A DNA stretch of 24,864 nt from Blastocladiella britannica (Eukaryota > Blastocladiomycota > Blastocladiomycetes > Blastocladiales > Blastocladiaceae), in assembly GCA_025349905.2 (NCBI GenBank), contig MU624771.1, forward strand, positions 1-24,864, in the 5' to 3' direction. A program made the position numbers and the translations under genes. Positions 1-9,075 of this stretch are shown piece by piece. The notes under the pieces were generated by a model. It had not been told where the DNA came from. It did no database searches and saw only the letters and a list, made by a program, of their open reading frames with translations. How positions within the stretch are numbered: the first letter of the stretch is position 1; the number at the start of each line of letters is the position of its first letter.

Positions 1-2
1 TC

Positions 3-173
3 GCCGACATCATCGGCAAGGATTTGACTGACTTTCGTCGCATGGAGTGGGTAACGAGATTTTTACAAGACAAATTTATTCATTCATATCAGGTTTGCCG
101 TCCTTGGCTTAAGATCGCGACCGGAGGATGGTGGAACGAATGCAGTTGTCACAATTTGACTTGGTGGCGCTAA
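3..173 (+). CDS. 3' end of an unidentified protein-coding gene (partial)
   Basis: An open frame enters from the left edge and ends at TAA 171-173. It contains a plausible 42-bp intron at 51-92 (GTAACG donor directly after a GAG TGG pair, ATCAG acceptor). Because 42 is a multiple of three, the frame stays open whether or not the intron is removed. The visible residues start ADIIGKDLTDFRRMEW and end in a Trp/Cys-rich stretch, GGWWNECSC...TWWR. I do not recognise the family. The gene is convergent with the Faf1-like gene, with 52 bp between their stops, and the poly(A) signal of that gene (75-80, minus strand) lies inside this frame. The stretch could be 3' UTR rather than coding, so confidence is low. 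Confidence 0.35.
   Translation, partial: ADIIGKDLTDFRRMEWVTRFLQDKFIHSYQVCRPWLKIATGGWWNECSCHNLTWWR
75..80 (-). promoter_or_regulatory. poly(A) signal AATAAA of the Faf1-like gene
   Basis: TTTATT on the plus strand reads AATAAA on the minus strand, within GAATGAATAAATTT. It lies 146 nt past the stop codon at 226. A similar AATAAATGAATGAA context follows the TMEM42 gene, which supports the reading. Confidence 0.45.
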
Positions 174-225
174 AATGACCATATCGATTCAGAGGCTGTT
201 GGAGGTTCTGCAAGTCACAGACAAG

Positions 226-1624
226 CTACATGCTGTGCCCGCCGCGACCACCTCCACGACCGCCTCCACGACCACCTCGGCCACCGCCTCCACCACGGCC
301 ACCACCTCCGCCGCGACCACCACCACCACCGCCACCACCACCGCCACCACCACCGCGGCTACTGCCACCACCACGTCCGCCACGACCGCCACCACGTCCG
401 CCGCGGCTTGATGACGATCCCGATCCCGGCCCTCCCTGGATCCTGCCAATCTCGCGCTGGTTGAGCACCAGCATCCCACCCTTGAATTTCCCGATCGAGT
501 GCGCCTTGAGCCCGCGGTCGCGCTGCGTGTCCTTCTTCTTGCGGTCCACGTCGGCCGCGCTCTCGCGTTTCCCAAACGCGCCAAATGACAGCACCCGGTC
601 CACCGCTGACGCCTTTTTGTCGGAAATCGAACGCACCAGAGCAGTTGCCGATGTCAGACCCGACTTGACGGCACGAATGTCGAGGCCGTGCTCGGTGGCG
701 GTGGCGAGAGCGCGCTTCTCGATCGACTTGTCGCGCGTCGAAATGTGCAGGTGCTCGCCCAGTGGGACTTTGATTTTGTGTTTCTATGTTTATATGCATG
801 TGTTAATATTGCGACTTGTGAATGAAAACAGAAATGGTTCAAAGTACCTTCATGCCCAGCTCCGCCAACTTTTGCTGCTGGTACTTGAGCCGGTCGCGGC
901 CCGTCAGTTCCTCGGCGGCGTACTCTTCAATCAGCTTGGAGGTGGCAATCAGCGAGTCCAGCTCGCGGTCGTTTTGCTCCAGCACTCTAATTTTATCCCA
1001 TTGCCAATTGTTAGCAAGGGTCCAGAATATGAAGTAAAACGAAGTGAAGCGCACTTTTCCTCCTCCTTTTCCTTTTCAGTCAGTACCGGCGCCGGTGGTG
1101 GTGCGGCCGTGACCTTGGCGACTTTGGAGCTCTGTTACGTCGGATTTGCATCAGCTTCCTCCCAGACCATTTGCACAATACAAAATGGGGAATACCATAA
1201 ACCGGCGAAATTCGCCCGCGCCGCCGCCGGCCTTACCTCCAGCGGTAGGATCCGTGAATACAACGACTTTGGGTGCCGATCGAGAAGGACCAGCGGCCGT
1301 TTTCGGTGCTGCCTTGGAACCAGTTAAGTTGGCCAGTTGCGCGTCTAAATCCATGTCGTCGTCTTCTTCCGAGGAAGAGGGGTCGCTGGCTCCACTATCC
1401 CACTCAGCGTCCTCATCATCGTCGGAACGCATGTCGTCCACGACATGGCGGCCAGGGGCCGGTGCGGCCTCGCGTTTGCGTTTCCGCGGTGGGGAATCGG
1501 TTTCCTCATCATCGTCACTGCTGGTCATGGGACGACCATTGGTAGTGTTGTTGTCGTTGTCTTCCTCGTCCGAAAAGCCCCAGAACGCGGACGCGTGGGC
1601 GGCGAGGCGAGGGTCCAAGTCCAT
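226..1624 (-). CDS. Faf1/C1orf131-like small-subunit processome assembly factor with C-terminal RGG tail
   Basis: Four exons, complement(226..783, 848..986, 1055..1131, 1196..1624), 400 aa. Introns are 64, 68 and 64 bp with donors GTATTC, GTGCGC and GTACTT; intron 2 carries a GCTAAC branch site. The exon-1 junction at ATG|GTATTC is chosen because it restores FRRFM-SSKVAKV in frame; the more obvious GTAAGG donor at 1236 gives stops. Residues 1-143 are acidic (DDDMDLD) with a basic RKRKR patch. Residues about 170-215 hold NDRELDSL...LTGRDRLKY..KLAELGMK. Residues 313-331 hold GKFKGGMLVLNQREIGRIQ, which matches the conserved C-terminal block of human C1orf131 (GKFKNGTLILS-type). Yeast Faf1 acts in early pre-18S processing in the nucleolus. 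Residues about 332-400 form an unusual Gly/Arg/Ser tail ending GGHSM. The family call rests on remembered motifs and seems good. Confidence 0.8.
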
Positions 1625-1711
1625 TACGAGATAATGTTAGGGTAATATTTCGATAATTTCGAAAAAAAAAAAAAAACACGGGCAGTGTTGCAGCCAGCAC
1701 TCCCCACCACT

Positions 1712-3147
1712 TCACGACTTGATGTACTTGCGCAGCGCCTGCAACCGTTCCACCGCCTGCAGCAGAGTCTCGTCGGTCTTGCAAAAGCAGAACCGCGCCA
1801 AGTTCTCGGCCAAGTGCGCGTTCTCGCGCGAGTAGAAACTTGACGGCGGAATCGCCGCCACCCCGACTTTGGTTGTCAGCCAGTAACACACACGCCAGTC
1901 GCGATTGTGCGACGGCATCGGCACCGCACACACCTCGGCCCAGTCGGCGTCCGGAATCTCGACCTTGGACATGTCCACCAGGATAAAGTACGCGCCGTCG
2001 GGGACCGTGGCCCGTAGACCCAGGGACGCAAAGCACTCGAGCAACGTGTCACGCCGCGCGGCGTACTCGGCGGTCTGCGTCTCGTAGAAATCGGACTCGG
2101 ACGCGTGCGTCAGTGCAGTTGCGGCCGCCGATTGCAGCGGGCCATTGGCGCAGAACACGATCCTATAGGTCCATCCATGAGTTTACCACCGCAAGAGAGC
2201 ATAATGAAAAGGATACAATACCGCGTGTGCGCATTCAACACGTTGCGCACAATGTCCTCGGACCCAATGGCCCACCCGAGCCGCCACCCAGTGACCGCAA
2301 ACGTCTTCCCCACCGACCCGACCGTCAGCGTCCGGTTCCACAGATCGTCCGACAGCGTGGCCAGCCGCACGTGCTCGGCCCCACTGTACACCAGCCGCTC
2401 GTACACTTCGTCGGCAATCACCAGCAAGTTGTGTTTGCGCGCAACTTCGCCGATTGCCAGCAGCTCGGCGCGCGTAAACACTTTACCCGTCGGGTTGTGC
2501 GGGGTGTTGAGAATCAGGACCTTCGAGCGAGGACTCAGGTGGCGCTCGAGCTCGTGCAAGTCCAGCGTCCAGTCCGAGCCCGTCGTGGTGGTCGTGGACT
2601 CGGGCAAGCCGCTGCGCAGCCGTAAGGGAACGTAGACCACTTTGCCGCCGTTCATGGTGATGGCCGGCTCGTAAATGTCAAAGAACGGTTCCAGGACCAC
2701 GCACTCGTCGCCGTCGTTCAAGTACGCCGACAGTGCCGCGTAGATTGCGCCATTGGCTCCGGCCGTCACTACCATGTTGGTCTCGACATCGAGGTCGCGA
2801 CCAAACAGCGGACTAAACGTGCGTGCGAGCTCGGTGCGCAGTGGGAGATTTCCCTTTGGGTGCGCGTACTGGTTGAGGGCATCGGTGTGAATGGCGGTGG
2901 TCGCTGCGTCCTTGATGAAGGCGGGCGGGGGGAAGTTGGGGAAGCCCTGGCCGAGATTGACTATGTCCCAGTAATGGTGCGGGGTTGATCCAATCGTATT
3001 GTGGGATAGCGTGATATATGAATGTTGTTGCATACCAGCGCCAGTTTTGATGGCCAGGGGCGAAAAGACCGACCACACGTCCTGGGCAAAGTGAGCGACG
3101 CGTTCGCTCGGGCGCGGGAGCAGGGCGGCGGCGCGTGTAGCTGCCAT
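1712..3147 (-). CDS. BNA3: kynurenine aminotransferase / cysteine-S-conjugate beta-lyase (BNA3/KYAT family)
   Basis: Three exons, complement(1712..2162, 2222..2960, 3036..3147), 433 aa. Intron 1 (75 bp, GTATGC..CATAG) removes a block that splits SPLAIKTGA from VNLGQGFPNFPPP. Intron 2 (59 bp, GTATTG..TATAG) joins NAHTR to IVFCANGPLQSAAA. This is a fold-type I, PLP-dependent class I/II aminotransferase. Visible landmarks are NLGQGFP near the N-terminus, NTPHNPTGK (about 189-197), ADEVYERL (about 220-227) and the PLP-binding lysine in GSVGKTFAVTGWRLGW (about K256). It should transaminate kynurenine to kynurenate and possibly other amino acids, in cytosol or mitochondrion; specificity cannot be read from sequence. 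The start at 3147 has A at -3 and gives normal length. An upstream in-frame ATG at 3225 would overlap the divergent BAG gene and is rejected. Confidence 0.9.
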
Positions 3148-3212
3148 TTTCTCTTGAGGTTGAAGTGAAAAAAAAGAAAGTGAAGCCTCCTTGAGAAAAG
3201 ACGATAAAGAAT
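3148..3212. promoter_or_regulatory. short bidirectional promoter region between aminotransferase and BAG genes
   Basis: Only 65 bp separate the two divergent start codons, so both 5' UTRs and core promoters must fit here or overlap the coding regions. The stretch is purine-rich on the plus strand (GTGAAAAAAAAGAAAGTGAAG) and is flanked by imperfectly mirrored CTCTTGAGG / CCTCCTTGAG elements. No clear TATA box is seen. Confidence 0.45.
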
Positions 3213-3957
3213 ATGGCGACCTCACTCACGCTTCTGTTCCACCGTGAGCCCCACGTCATCTCGTTGCCGGCTCCCCTGCACCAGACCACGCTCGCACAGC
3301 TGCTGACCATTGCTGGGGCCACGCTGGGCGTACCCCAGCAGCGGCTGCGGCTGATTTACTCGGGCTTTGCCATGTCCGTTTTCACAATTTAACTTTACGC
3401 GCAGCAAGGACAACGCTGACTAGCCATGGCACTGTAAGTAAAGGAAGGACCTCGCGGCCACACTGGACCAGTACGGCGTGCATGAGAACAGCAAGATCCT
3501 GGTCTTGTCGTCACCCGGGAATGGCGCCGGCGCGTCGTCGTCGCCCGACCCGTCCATTGCACCTGCCCCTGTGCGACCCAATGGTGCCTCATCGCCAGTA
3601 CCTCCACCACAATCAACCTCATCGGCGGCCGAAACCGCCATCATTGACCACGTCTCGAGCCTGGTATCGGCGGCATTGACCCCACTCAACCCGATGCTGT
3701 ACCGGTTCACGCAGCTGGCAAGCGACCCGTCGATGCGCGTGATCCCCGTGAAACCGGGCCAGTCGCCCGACGAGATCACCAAACTCAAGCTGTCGATTGG
3801 CGAGGGCTTGATGCAAGCACTCTTGAAAGTCGATAGCGTCACGGTGGCGCCGGGCCAGGACATGGCGCGGCAGAAGCGAAAGGAGAGCGTGAACACGCTA
3901 CAGGGGATCATGGACGAGGTCGACGCAAAGTACCGCGAGGTCAAGGCTCGGCTGTGA
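3213..3957 (+). CDS. BAG-domain co-chaperone with N-terminal ubiquitin-like domain
   Basis: Two exons, 3213..3373 and 3444..3957, 224 aa. The 70-bp intron (GTCCGT..TAAAG, branch CGCTGAC) joins LIYSGFAM to KDLAATLDQYGVHENSKILVL, rebuilding a ubiquitin-like fold (about 3-85) whose end matches the usual 'L..YG...GSKI.L' pattern. The GTCCGT donor is unusual but also used by the MFS gene in this window. A Pro/Ala/Ser linker (about 86-120) follows. The helical C-terminus (about 130-224) ends LMQALLKVDSVTV...ARQKRKESVNTLQGIMDEVDAK, which has the BAG-domain spacing of leucine helix, RKxxV and final acidic helix. BAG proteins act as nucleotide-exchange factors for Hsp70, and the UBL can dock on the proteasome. 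It resembles metazoan BAG1 and fission yeast Bag101-type architecture. Confidence 0.85.
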
Positions 3958-4004
3958 ACAACCCAACCGTATTGATTGATTGAAATATAAACTTTTTCCA
4001 TTGG

Positions 4005-5579
4005 TCACTGCTCGTCCTCTGCATTACCGTCCTCGTCTTCGTCATCTTCGTCCACGGCCATGTCCTCGTCGTTCTTGAGCACCTCGCGCTCGTCCACGGA
4101 CATTCCGTCCTCTTCGTCATCGGGCCCACCCAGCACCCGCTCCACCGACGCAGGGACCGTGACGATCGCCGCCGCATAACTGACCGAGTAGTCCTTGACC
4201 GAGACGCACGCTGACGACTGCGCGTACCCGACCCACTGCACGACGGGCAACCGTCCCGTACTGACCAGCGCCGGCTGCGCGTTCACGTCGGGCTTGGACG
4301 GGAGGGCGAGCGAGTCCGTTGATTCGGCCGCATCAGCAGCAGTAGCAGCCTGGGCTTCCAACGCCTCGGCCTCGAGCGCCGCCTCGTACAGCGCATTCAC
4401 CGCCACCAGCATCACCCGCAGCGGGTTGCGGCCACAGATCGTGTTCTTGGTGTCGCGCAGGTACGCCGTCCATCCGGGCAAGTCGAGCTTTGCAATCAAG
4501 TGCATGCCCACGTGGTCCAGGGCCTTGATGGACTCGTGAATCGGGGTTTTCACCAGATCCTGAGCGCGACGCACACCCAAGTCGGGCGCGCCCAAATGGT
4601 GCACGGCGGCCGCGGCCGTGGGGGAAGCCACCGCCACGTCGGCGCGCGGACTCCACCCGCGTTCTTCAATCGAGTCCTCGGGTGCGACCAGCGCCGACGT
4701 CGATAAGCCCCATGGCGCCAGCACCGAGTGCGCGGCGTGACCGGCATCGTGCGCGTGGTGGTGCGCGCGCGGGTGCGTGCACGTGCACGACGGCATGGGC
4801 ACCGCAGTGTACCACGTGTACCCGAACCGGGACTGGCCCCAGTGGCAGAAATCCGTCGACACTACCAGTGCGGCGGCCGGGTCGGCCAGTTCCAGCGCCA
4901 ACAAGTCGCCGTAGATGCGGTCCAGCTCGGGGGTCAGCTCGCCCACCACGATCGGCACGATCGCGGGCACGGGCACCCCGCGGTGCGTGAAGGTCGCGTG
5001 GATCAGCGGGTAGTGCATTTCCTAATCGTGTAGTCACATGATGGCGCCAAAATGAATGAAAAAGGATCGCACGCTTGATCGCAACCCAAAAAAAAAAAGC
5101 GTACCAGCGAGTGCTCGGCCTCGTCGTCCGCCAGCCCAAAGTACGTGAAATGTCCCGTCCCCGCCAGCCGCTTCCACGCGGCCGCATCGACCTTCAGATC
5201 GCCCAGCGGCGTGGCCACCGCACCCGCCCGCGGCAACGCGCACCCCGACAAACGGACATGGTGCGACGGGCCGAGAACGAATACGCGCTCCACGCCCTCC
5301 ACGTCCCACCGGCTGTACGCCTCGGCCGCCGTGGCAGCAGAGTACGCGTACCCGGCGTGCGGGGCAATCACCAGACGCGCATCCGGTTCCGGAGACGCGC
5401 CGGCGGCCGTCAAGTGACGGGTCAGCTGGGCTTTGAGCGTGGTGCCTAGTACATTGTTGTGGTCCCCCCAGTCAGCTTGGTTGGCCATTGAGAGTTGAGG
5501 GACACGTCGTCTGGTACGTGCCATCGTCAGAGTACCACGATCCGGCGTGAGTTGCCTTGCGAATGGTCGTTGGTAGCAT
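4005..5579 (-). CDS. MEMO1 family protein (yeast Mho1-like) with a large internal insertion
   Basis: Three exons, complement(4005..5021, 5105..5445, 5522..5579), 471 aa. Exon 1 encodes MLPTTIRKATHAGSWYSDDG, the diagnostic MEMO N-terminus. To reach TTLKAQL in frame the 76-bp intron must start with GC (GCACGT) and end CTAG. Intron 2 (83 bp) joins EHSL to EMHYPL. Metal-ligand positions are present: APHAGYAYS (H49), GPSHHVRLSGCAL (H81) and YAQSSAC (C405), plus STDFCHWG (about 189-195). MEMO proteins resemble non-haem dioxygenases and bind copper or iron; human MEMO1 takes part in signalling and redox control. Relative to about 300 aa in human, there is an extra block at about 206-291 (His-rich HPRAHHHAHDAGHAAH at its start) and a Glu/Asp-rich C-terminal tail (about 432-471). 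It is convergent with the BAG gene, 47 bp between stops. Confidence 0.88.
5446..5521 (-). other. apparent GC-AG intron in the MEMO gene
   Basis: On the minus strand the junctions read GATG|GCACGT...GTACTAG|GCACC. Splicing here gives GSWYSDDG-TTLKAQL, with the same spacing between GSWY and the following L..QL helix as in human MEMO1. A GT donor four bases downstream (GTACCA) would put exon 2 out of frame. Confidence 0.65.
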
Positions 5580-5716
5580 TGTTCTTGTTTTCTTTTTTGA
5601 TTCTTCAGTTGCAGGAGGTCGAAAGAGGTCGGTCGGTGCTCGTTGTGATCGACGCGCTTTTGAAGGGAAGAAAAAAAAGCTTAAAGCTTAAAACCATTGG
5701 GAAACAACAGGGAGAT

Positions 5717-8352
5717 TCATTGGGAACCAGCTCCACTAACAACATCCTTCCGCTGCACAAACAACGCCAGTCCAAACGCCGCCGCCCAGCACCCAGCCCC
5801 GAAAAAGTACACCAGCCCGTCAATCGATCCGACGGTCGCCGAGTACAGCGCCGACATGCCCACAGGCGCCACAATATGCGCCACCGCCGCCATGCTCGAG
5901 TACGCGCCCAATAGCGCGCCCTGGAACTCGGGAGGCGCGGTCTGCGTCAGCAGCGATCGCATCAGTGGCATCGCCAGCGTGCCGGGAGCGTCCAGTGGAG
6001 CCGACATGAGGTACTGCCACCCTTCGGTGGCCAGTCCGAAACCCAAGAACGCGAAAACGTACGCGAGGAAGCCGCACTGGACAAGACGCGCTTCCATCGG
6101 CATCCCGGGCTTGACGGGTACGGGAGCCGATCCGGATGGATGGGCGCCGGAGGGGGACGTTGAGCGACTGGGAGCCGCCAGGCCATTCCCGAACGCCGTG
6201 GGCAGCAGCACTGCTGCAGCACTGCCTCCAGTTCCGCCTACAACAGCGCCGGCCAACGTCGTGTCGGACGCATCGTACGCACCGCCACCGCCATCGCTGT
6301 CACTGCTGTCGCTCCCGCACCCAATTTCAGCATTTGCAGCAGCTGCCACTTGCGTGCGATGAGAAAGGTGGTGACGAGGCCGGCCGCCACCGTGGCGCCG
6401 CAACTCCCGCTTCCGCTGCTGCTGCTGCTGTTGCTGGTGGTACAGCTGCATTCGCTCCTCTTCCTCCTCGCGCAACGCCGAGTCAATCGATTGGTACTTG
6501 ATGGGCGTGGGAACCGGCGGCGTATCGCCCGGAAACCCGCCGCTGGCAGTGAACGGGAGCAGTGGCGCCGACTCGTCTTCGGTCCAGTCCATCAAAACCG
6601 TCGCGGCCGCAGACGACGCTCGCCGCGAATGCACCAGTGTCGGAGGAGAGGGCGTTCGTTTGTTGTTGGTCGCAGGTGCACTATTGTTACCGCCACCAAC
6701 GTTCCCGGGATCACAGGGCACCGCGAACGCGGTGGTAGGCACCACGCCCAGCGTGCCGTGGTCGCCCGACAACCCAATCGCCGCACTTAAGTCCAGCAGC
6801 GACGTGGCACGCGAGTGGAACGACGTAGCGTCCGAGTGGTACGATTGGCGGCGGGACGACGGGTTGGAGCGGTTGGCGGCAGCGGTCGGCGGCACTGGCG
6901 GTGGTGCTGTTCCGCGGTTGCGACGGTACGCGAATGGAAGGAACCCGACGACCGTCACGAACTTGCAAAACAGGTTGACAGATTGAAAGTACCCGTCTTC
7001 CTTGGCCGTCCAGCCAAACTATTTTCGTTGTTTTGTCAGTTGGACATTGTGCGGCATGATTTCCAAAATGGATCGTGTTGTACCTTTCGATACGTGTATG
7101 GAATGAATGCAACCGAGTGTGCGGTGACGGCGACCTGTCAAACATATTTATAGTCAGAGATCGCGCATTACAGCAAAGAAAAAAAAAAAAAAAATCGGAC
7201 GGACATTGATCAAGAACCCACAGGCAACAAGCAACACGCGAGTGCGATTCCAAGGACTCCAAATGATGGTGAATGCGCCAAACCACCGCTTAACGCTTTG
7301 GATCGACCCGTCGGCCTTCTCGCGCAAGGTCCGCGGCTCCAAATCACTCAACGGAGTCGATGTCTCTTCACCAAGCGAAGTCGACGACGGCACCGAAGCA
7401 GCAGCGGCAGCAGTAGAAGCAGGTGGGCCGTCAATCAGCCACGCGACGGCAGCGCCCGTGAGCAGCAACACTCCGACCGCGATCCACACCACCAGCAACG
7501 GCCAGTCGGGACGAGCCGACATGGTCGCGGCCATCAGCAGTGGGCCCAAGGTTGATCCGCCCAGCAGCGACAGCTCCAGCAATGTAAATAAGAACGTGCG
7601 GCGCGATGGCTTCACGGACGCGGCCAACTGCGCAAACAGCGCCATCATGAACGTCGAGGCGCCGCCCGTCCAGCCCATGATCAGGTGGCCGATGATTAGG
7701 AAGGGCGAGGGGAGTTGGAAGTGGGCTACGGTCAGGAGGAGCAGAAGGTTGGCGACTTCGGACAGGATTGGGATGATCTGTGATATTGAGTTGTGAGTAA
7801 CACGGTTTTGGATCCAAGGAAATAAAATGTGACGAACCAGGAACGGCTTGCGTCCTTTCACAAAAAAAAAAAAAATGGAGTTGAGTTCCAGTGAGGGACA
7901 CATGTGTAAAGTCAGAAGGAGAACATACCGATCCGAGGATTATCTGACAACCGGCCGTTGATGGAGGTCATGATCATGGCCGGAATGGCCGTGCACAGTC
8001 CAAATGCAGTGGTGGTCATGGTGATGACCCGTTGGACGTGGGGGAGCTTGCAATACTCGGGAGGCGGGATGATTCCATTGCCGTCCGCGGCAACACCCAA
8101 CTGAGCAAGCAGTGCCGATGGATCTTCCTCCTTTGCATACTGTTCCCGGCACACCAGGCGCAGCAGGAACTGCGATTGCGGGGCAGAGACCATGGCATAC
8201 GCAAGAAACATGAAGAATGGCGCTACCAGCGACAGGTATGCTTGGTTGCGGGCACGACGGCGAGCCAAGCGCTGGGGGTCGGTGGAGGCTAGGAGCGCCG
8301 AGGGTACCGGCGAGGACCTGAGCCGGCGAGGGATCCAGGCCGAGATGGGCAT
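5717..8352 (-). CDS. major facilitator superfamily transporter with long central cytosolic loop
   Basis: Five exons, complement(5717..7018, 7084..7134, 7205..7777, 7838..7854, 7929..8352), 788 aa. Introns are 74, 60, 70 and 65 bp. A 17-bp exon (7838-7854) supplies GRKPFL and completes the MFS motif A, GRLSDNPRIGRK (about 133-144). Exon 4 (51 bp) encodes VAVTAHSVAFIPYTYRK, continuing TM7 into FGWTAKEDGYFQSV. About 12 hydrophobic segments are expected: six before residue about 290, two flanking exon 4, and four in the last 126 residues (MEARLVQCGFLAYVF onward). Residues about 389-660 are a polar Ser/Gly/His-rich loop with a seven-Gln run and EEEEE. The substrate is unknown; the pattern is MFS_1/TetA- or SLC46-like. 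The start at 8352 lies immediately after an A-run; an in-frame TTG upstream is not used. Confidence 0.82.
7838..7854 (-). other. 17-bp microexon of the MFS transporter
   Basis: The microexon is preceded by a T-run and GTGAAAG acceptor and followed by a GTTCGT donor. It adds 2+15 bases, reading on from a phase-1 exon 1 to give G-R-K-P-F-L and then IIPILSEV. Direct splicing of exon 1 to exon 3 would shift the frame and lose the basic end of motif A. Confidence 0.75.
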
Positions 8353-8560
8353 TTTTTTTTTTTTTGCCTTGCTTGGAGATGACAAAGAGTTCTATCGGGT
8401 GTACTGCGAGTACTTGTACAGAGTGTTTGGCTTCCCACGACAGTATTATACGGGCAAGAGGGGGTTTGGGGTGGATAAGCAGCCCTTCCTCTTGATCGCA
8501 AAACGGGAAGGCAAAGGCCTATGCGTGTGGCGCAATACTTTCACATCAGCAGCCGTATAA
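8353..8560. promoter_or_regulatory. divergent intergenic region between MFS and TMEM42-like genes
   Basis: This 208-bp gap separates two divergent start codons and presumably holds both promoters. On the minus strand a run of 13 adenines abuts the MFS ATG. GTATAAATG occurs just before the TMEM42-like start (8553-8563). I see no other clear element. Confidence 0.4.
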
Positions 8561-9046
8561 ATGCCGCCCATTCGCCCGAAGAAGCAGACCGTGGTGGTGC
8601 CACTGACCGCTGCTCTGTCGGGCGTGCTCGCTGCTCTGGCCGCGGCCGCCACCAAGCTGGCAGTTCTCCCGCAAGTGGCGGCGTTTCTGGGCCAGGAAAA
8701 CGATCTGGTCGCACGCGCGATCTCGGGGGCCGCGGTGGCAGTGGCTAACGTGCTCATGTGGTTGACATTTTCGCGGGCACTGGCCATGGCCGCTAGCACC
8801 GTGCAGGTCACCACCGTAAATACCCTGACCAACATGCTGACGACGGTATTTTCTCCCATTTATGAATTGGCCAAAATATTGACTTGAATTAAAAAGGCAC
8901 TGCTGGGGACCGTTATATTTGGCGAGCCGGCGCGTCCGCCCGTGTTTTGGGTTGGGCTGCTTTTAGTGGGCCTCGGATCACTGCTCCTCAATCGCCAGCA
9001 ACCACCTCCTCCACACGATCAACCCGAAAAGCCCAAAGCTGAATAA
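8561..9046 (+). CDS. TMEM42: TMEM42-like small EamA/DMT-type membrane protein
   Basis: Two exons, 8561..8845 and 8897..9046, 144 aa. The 51-bp intron (GTATTT..AAAAAG, phase 0) joins TNMLTT to ALLGTVIFGEP. Four hydrophobic helices are expected: LTAALSGVLAALAAAATKLAV; ISGAAVAVANVLMWLTFSRAL; the VQVTTVNTLTNMLTTALLG segment; and FWVGLLLVGLGSLLL. The protein is thus half of a typical 10-TM drug/metabolite transporter, with a short polar tail (NRQQPPPPHDQ). The N-T-x-x-N-x-x-x-T segment followed by FGEP is typical of EamA/TMEM42 proteins. Function is unknown in the family. The stop codon TAA lies inside AATAAA. The neighbouring HTATIP2-like gene is convergent, with 29 bp between stops. Confidence 0.85.
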
Positions 9047-9047
9047 A
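9042..9047 (+). promoter_or_regulatory. AATAAA overlapping the TMEM42-like stop codon
   Basis: GAA TAA ATG: the hexamer AATAAA spans the last sense codon and the stop. If used as the poly(A) signal, the 3' UTR would be only about 10-30 nt, which would suit the 29-bp gap to the convergent gene. Confidence 0.4.
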
Positions 9048-9075
9048 TGAATGAATTTTTAAACCAAGTAATATA

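Noticed and set aside
1232..1236. GTAAGG donor in Faf1-like exon 1
   Set aside because: A good-looking site, but splicing from it to the available acceptors gives premature stops; ATG|GTATTC restores FRRFM-SSKV.
230..1327. 365-codon plus-strand ORF rich in Pro and Arg
   Set aside because: It is antisense to the Faf1-like gene; the Pro/Arg run is the complement of the RGG codons, and the frame crosses that gene's introns without family signal.
3148..3225. N-terminal extension of the aminotransferase from an upstream in-frame ATG at 3225
   Set aside because: It would overlap the first codons of the divergent BAG gene and adds a non-conserved segment; the ATG at 3147 has a good context and gives normal length.
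3405..3423. Possible alternative exon in the BAG intron (codes KDNAD, UBL-like)
   Set aside because: It runs into TAG and lacks a donor; the stretch contains the CTGAC branch site, and joining 3373 to 3444 already restores the UBL fold.
5486..5524. MEMO start codons at 5488 or 5524
   Set aside because: They lie inside the apparent GC-AG intron and drop the conserved HAGSWY motif, which is encoded upstream at 5522-5579.
5717..6501. Plus-strand ORFs over the MFS gene
   Set aside because: Shadows of the minus-strand transporter, which has helices and conserved motifs in its own frame.
8353..8385. In-frame TTG start adding a Lys-rich N-terminus to the MFS protein
   Set aside because: Non-ATG; the Lys codons are just the A-run in the 5' leader before the ATG at 8352.
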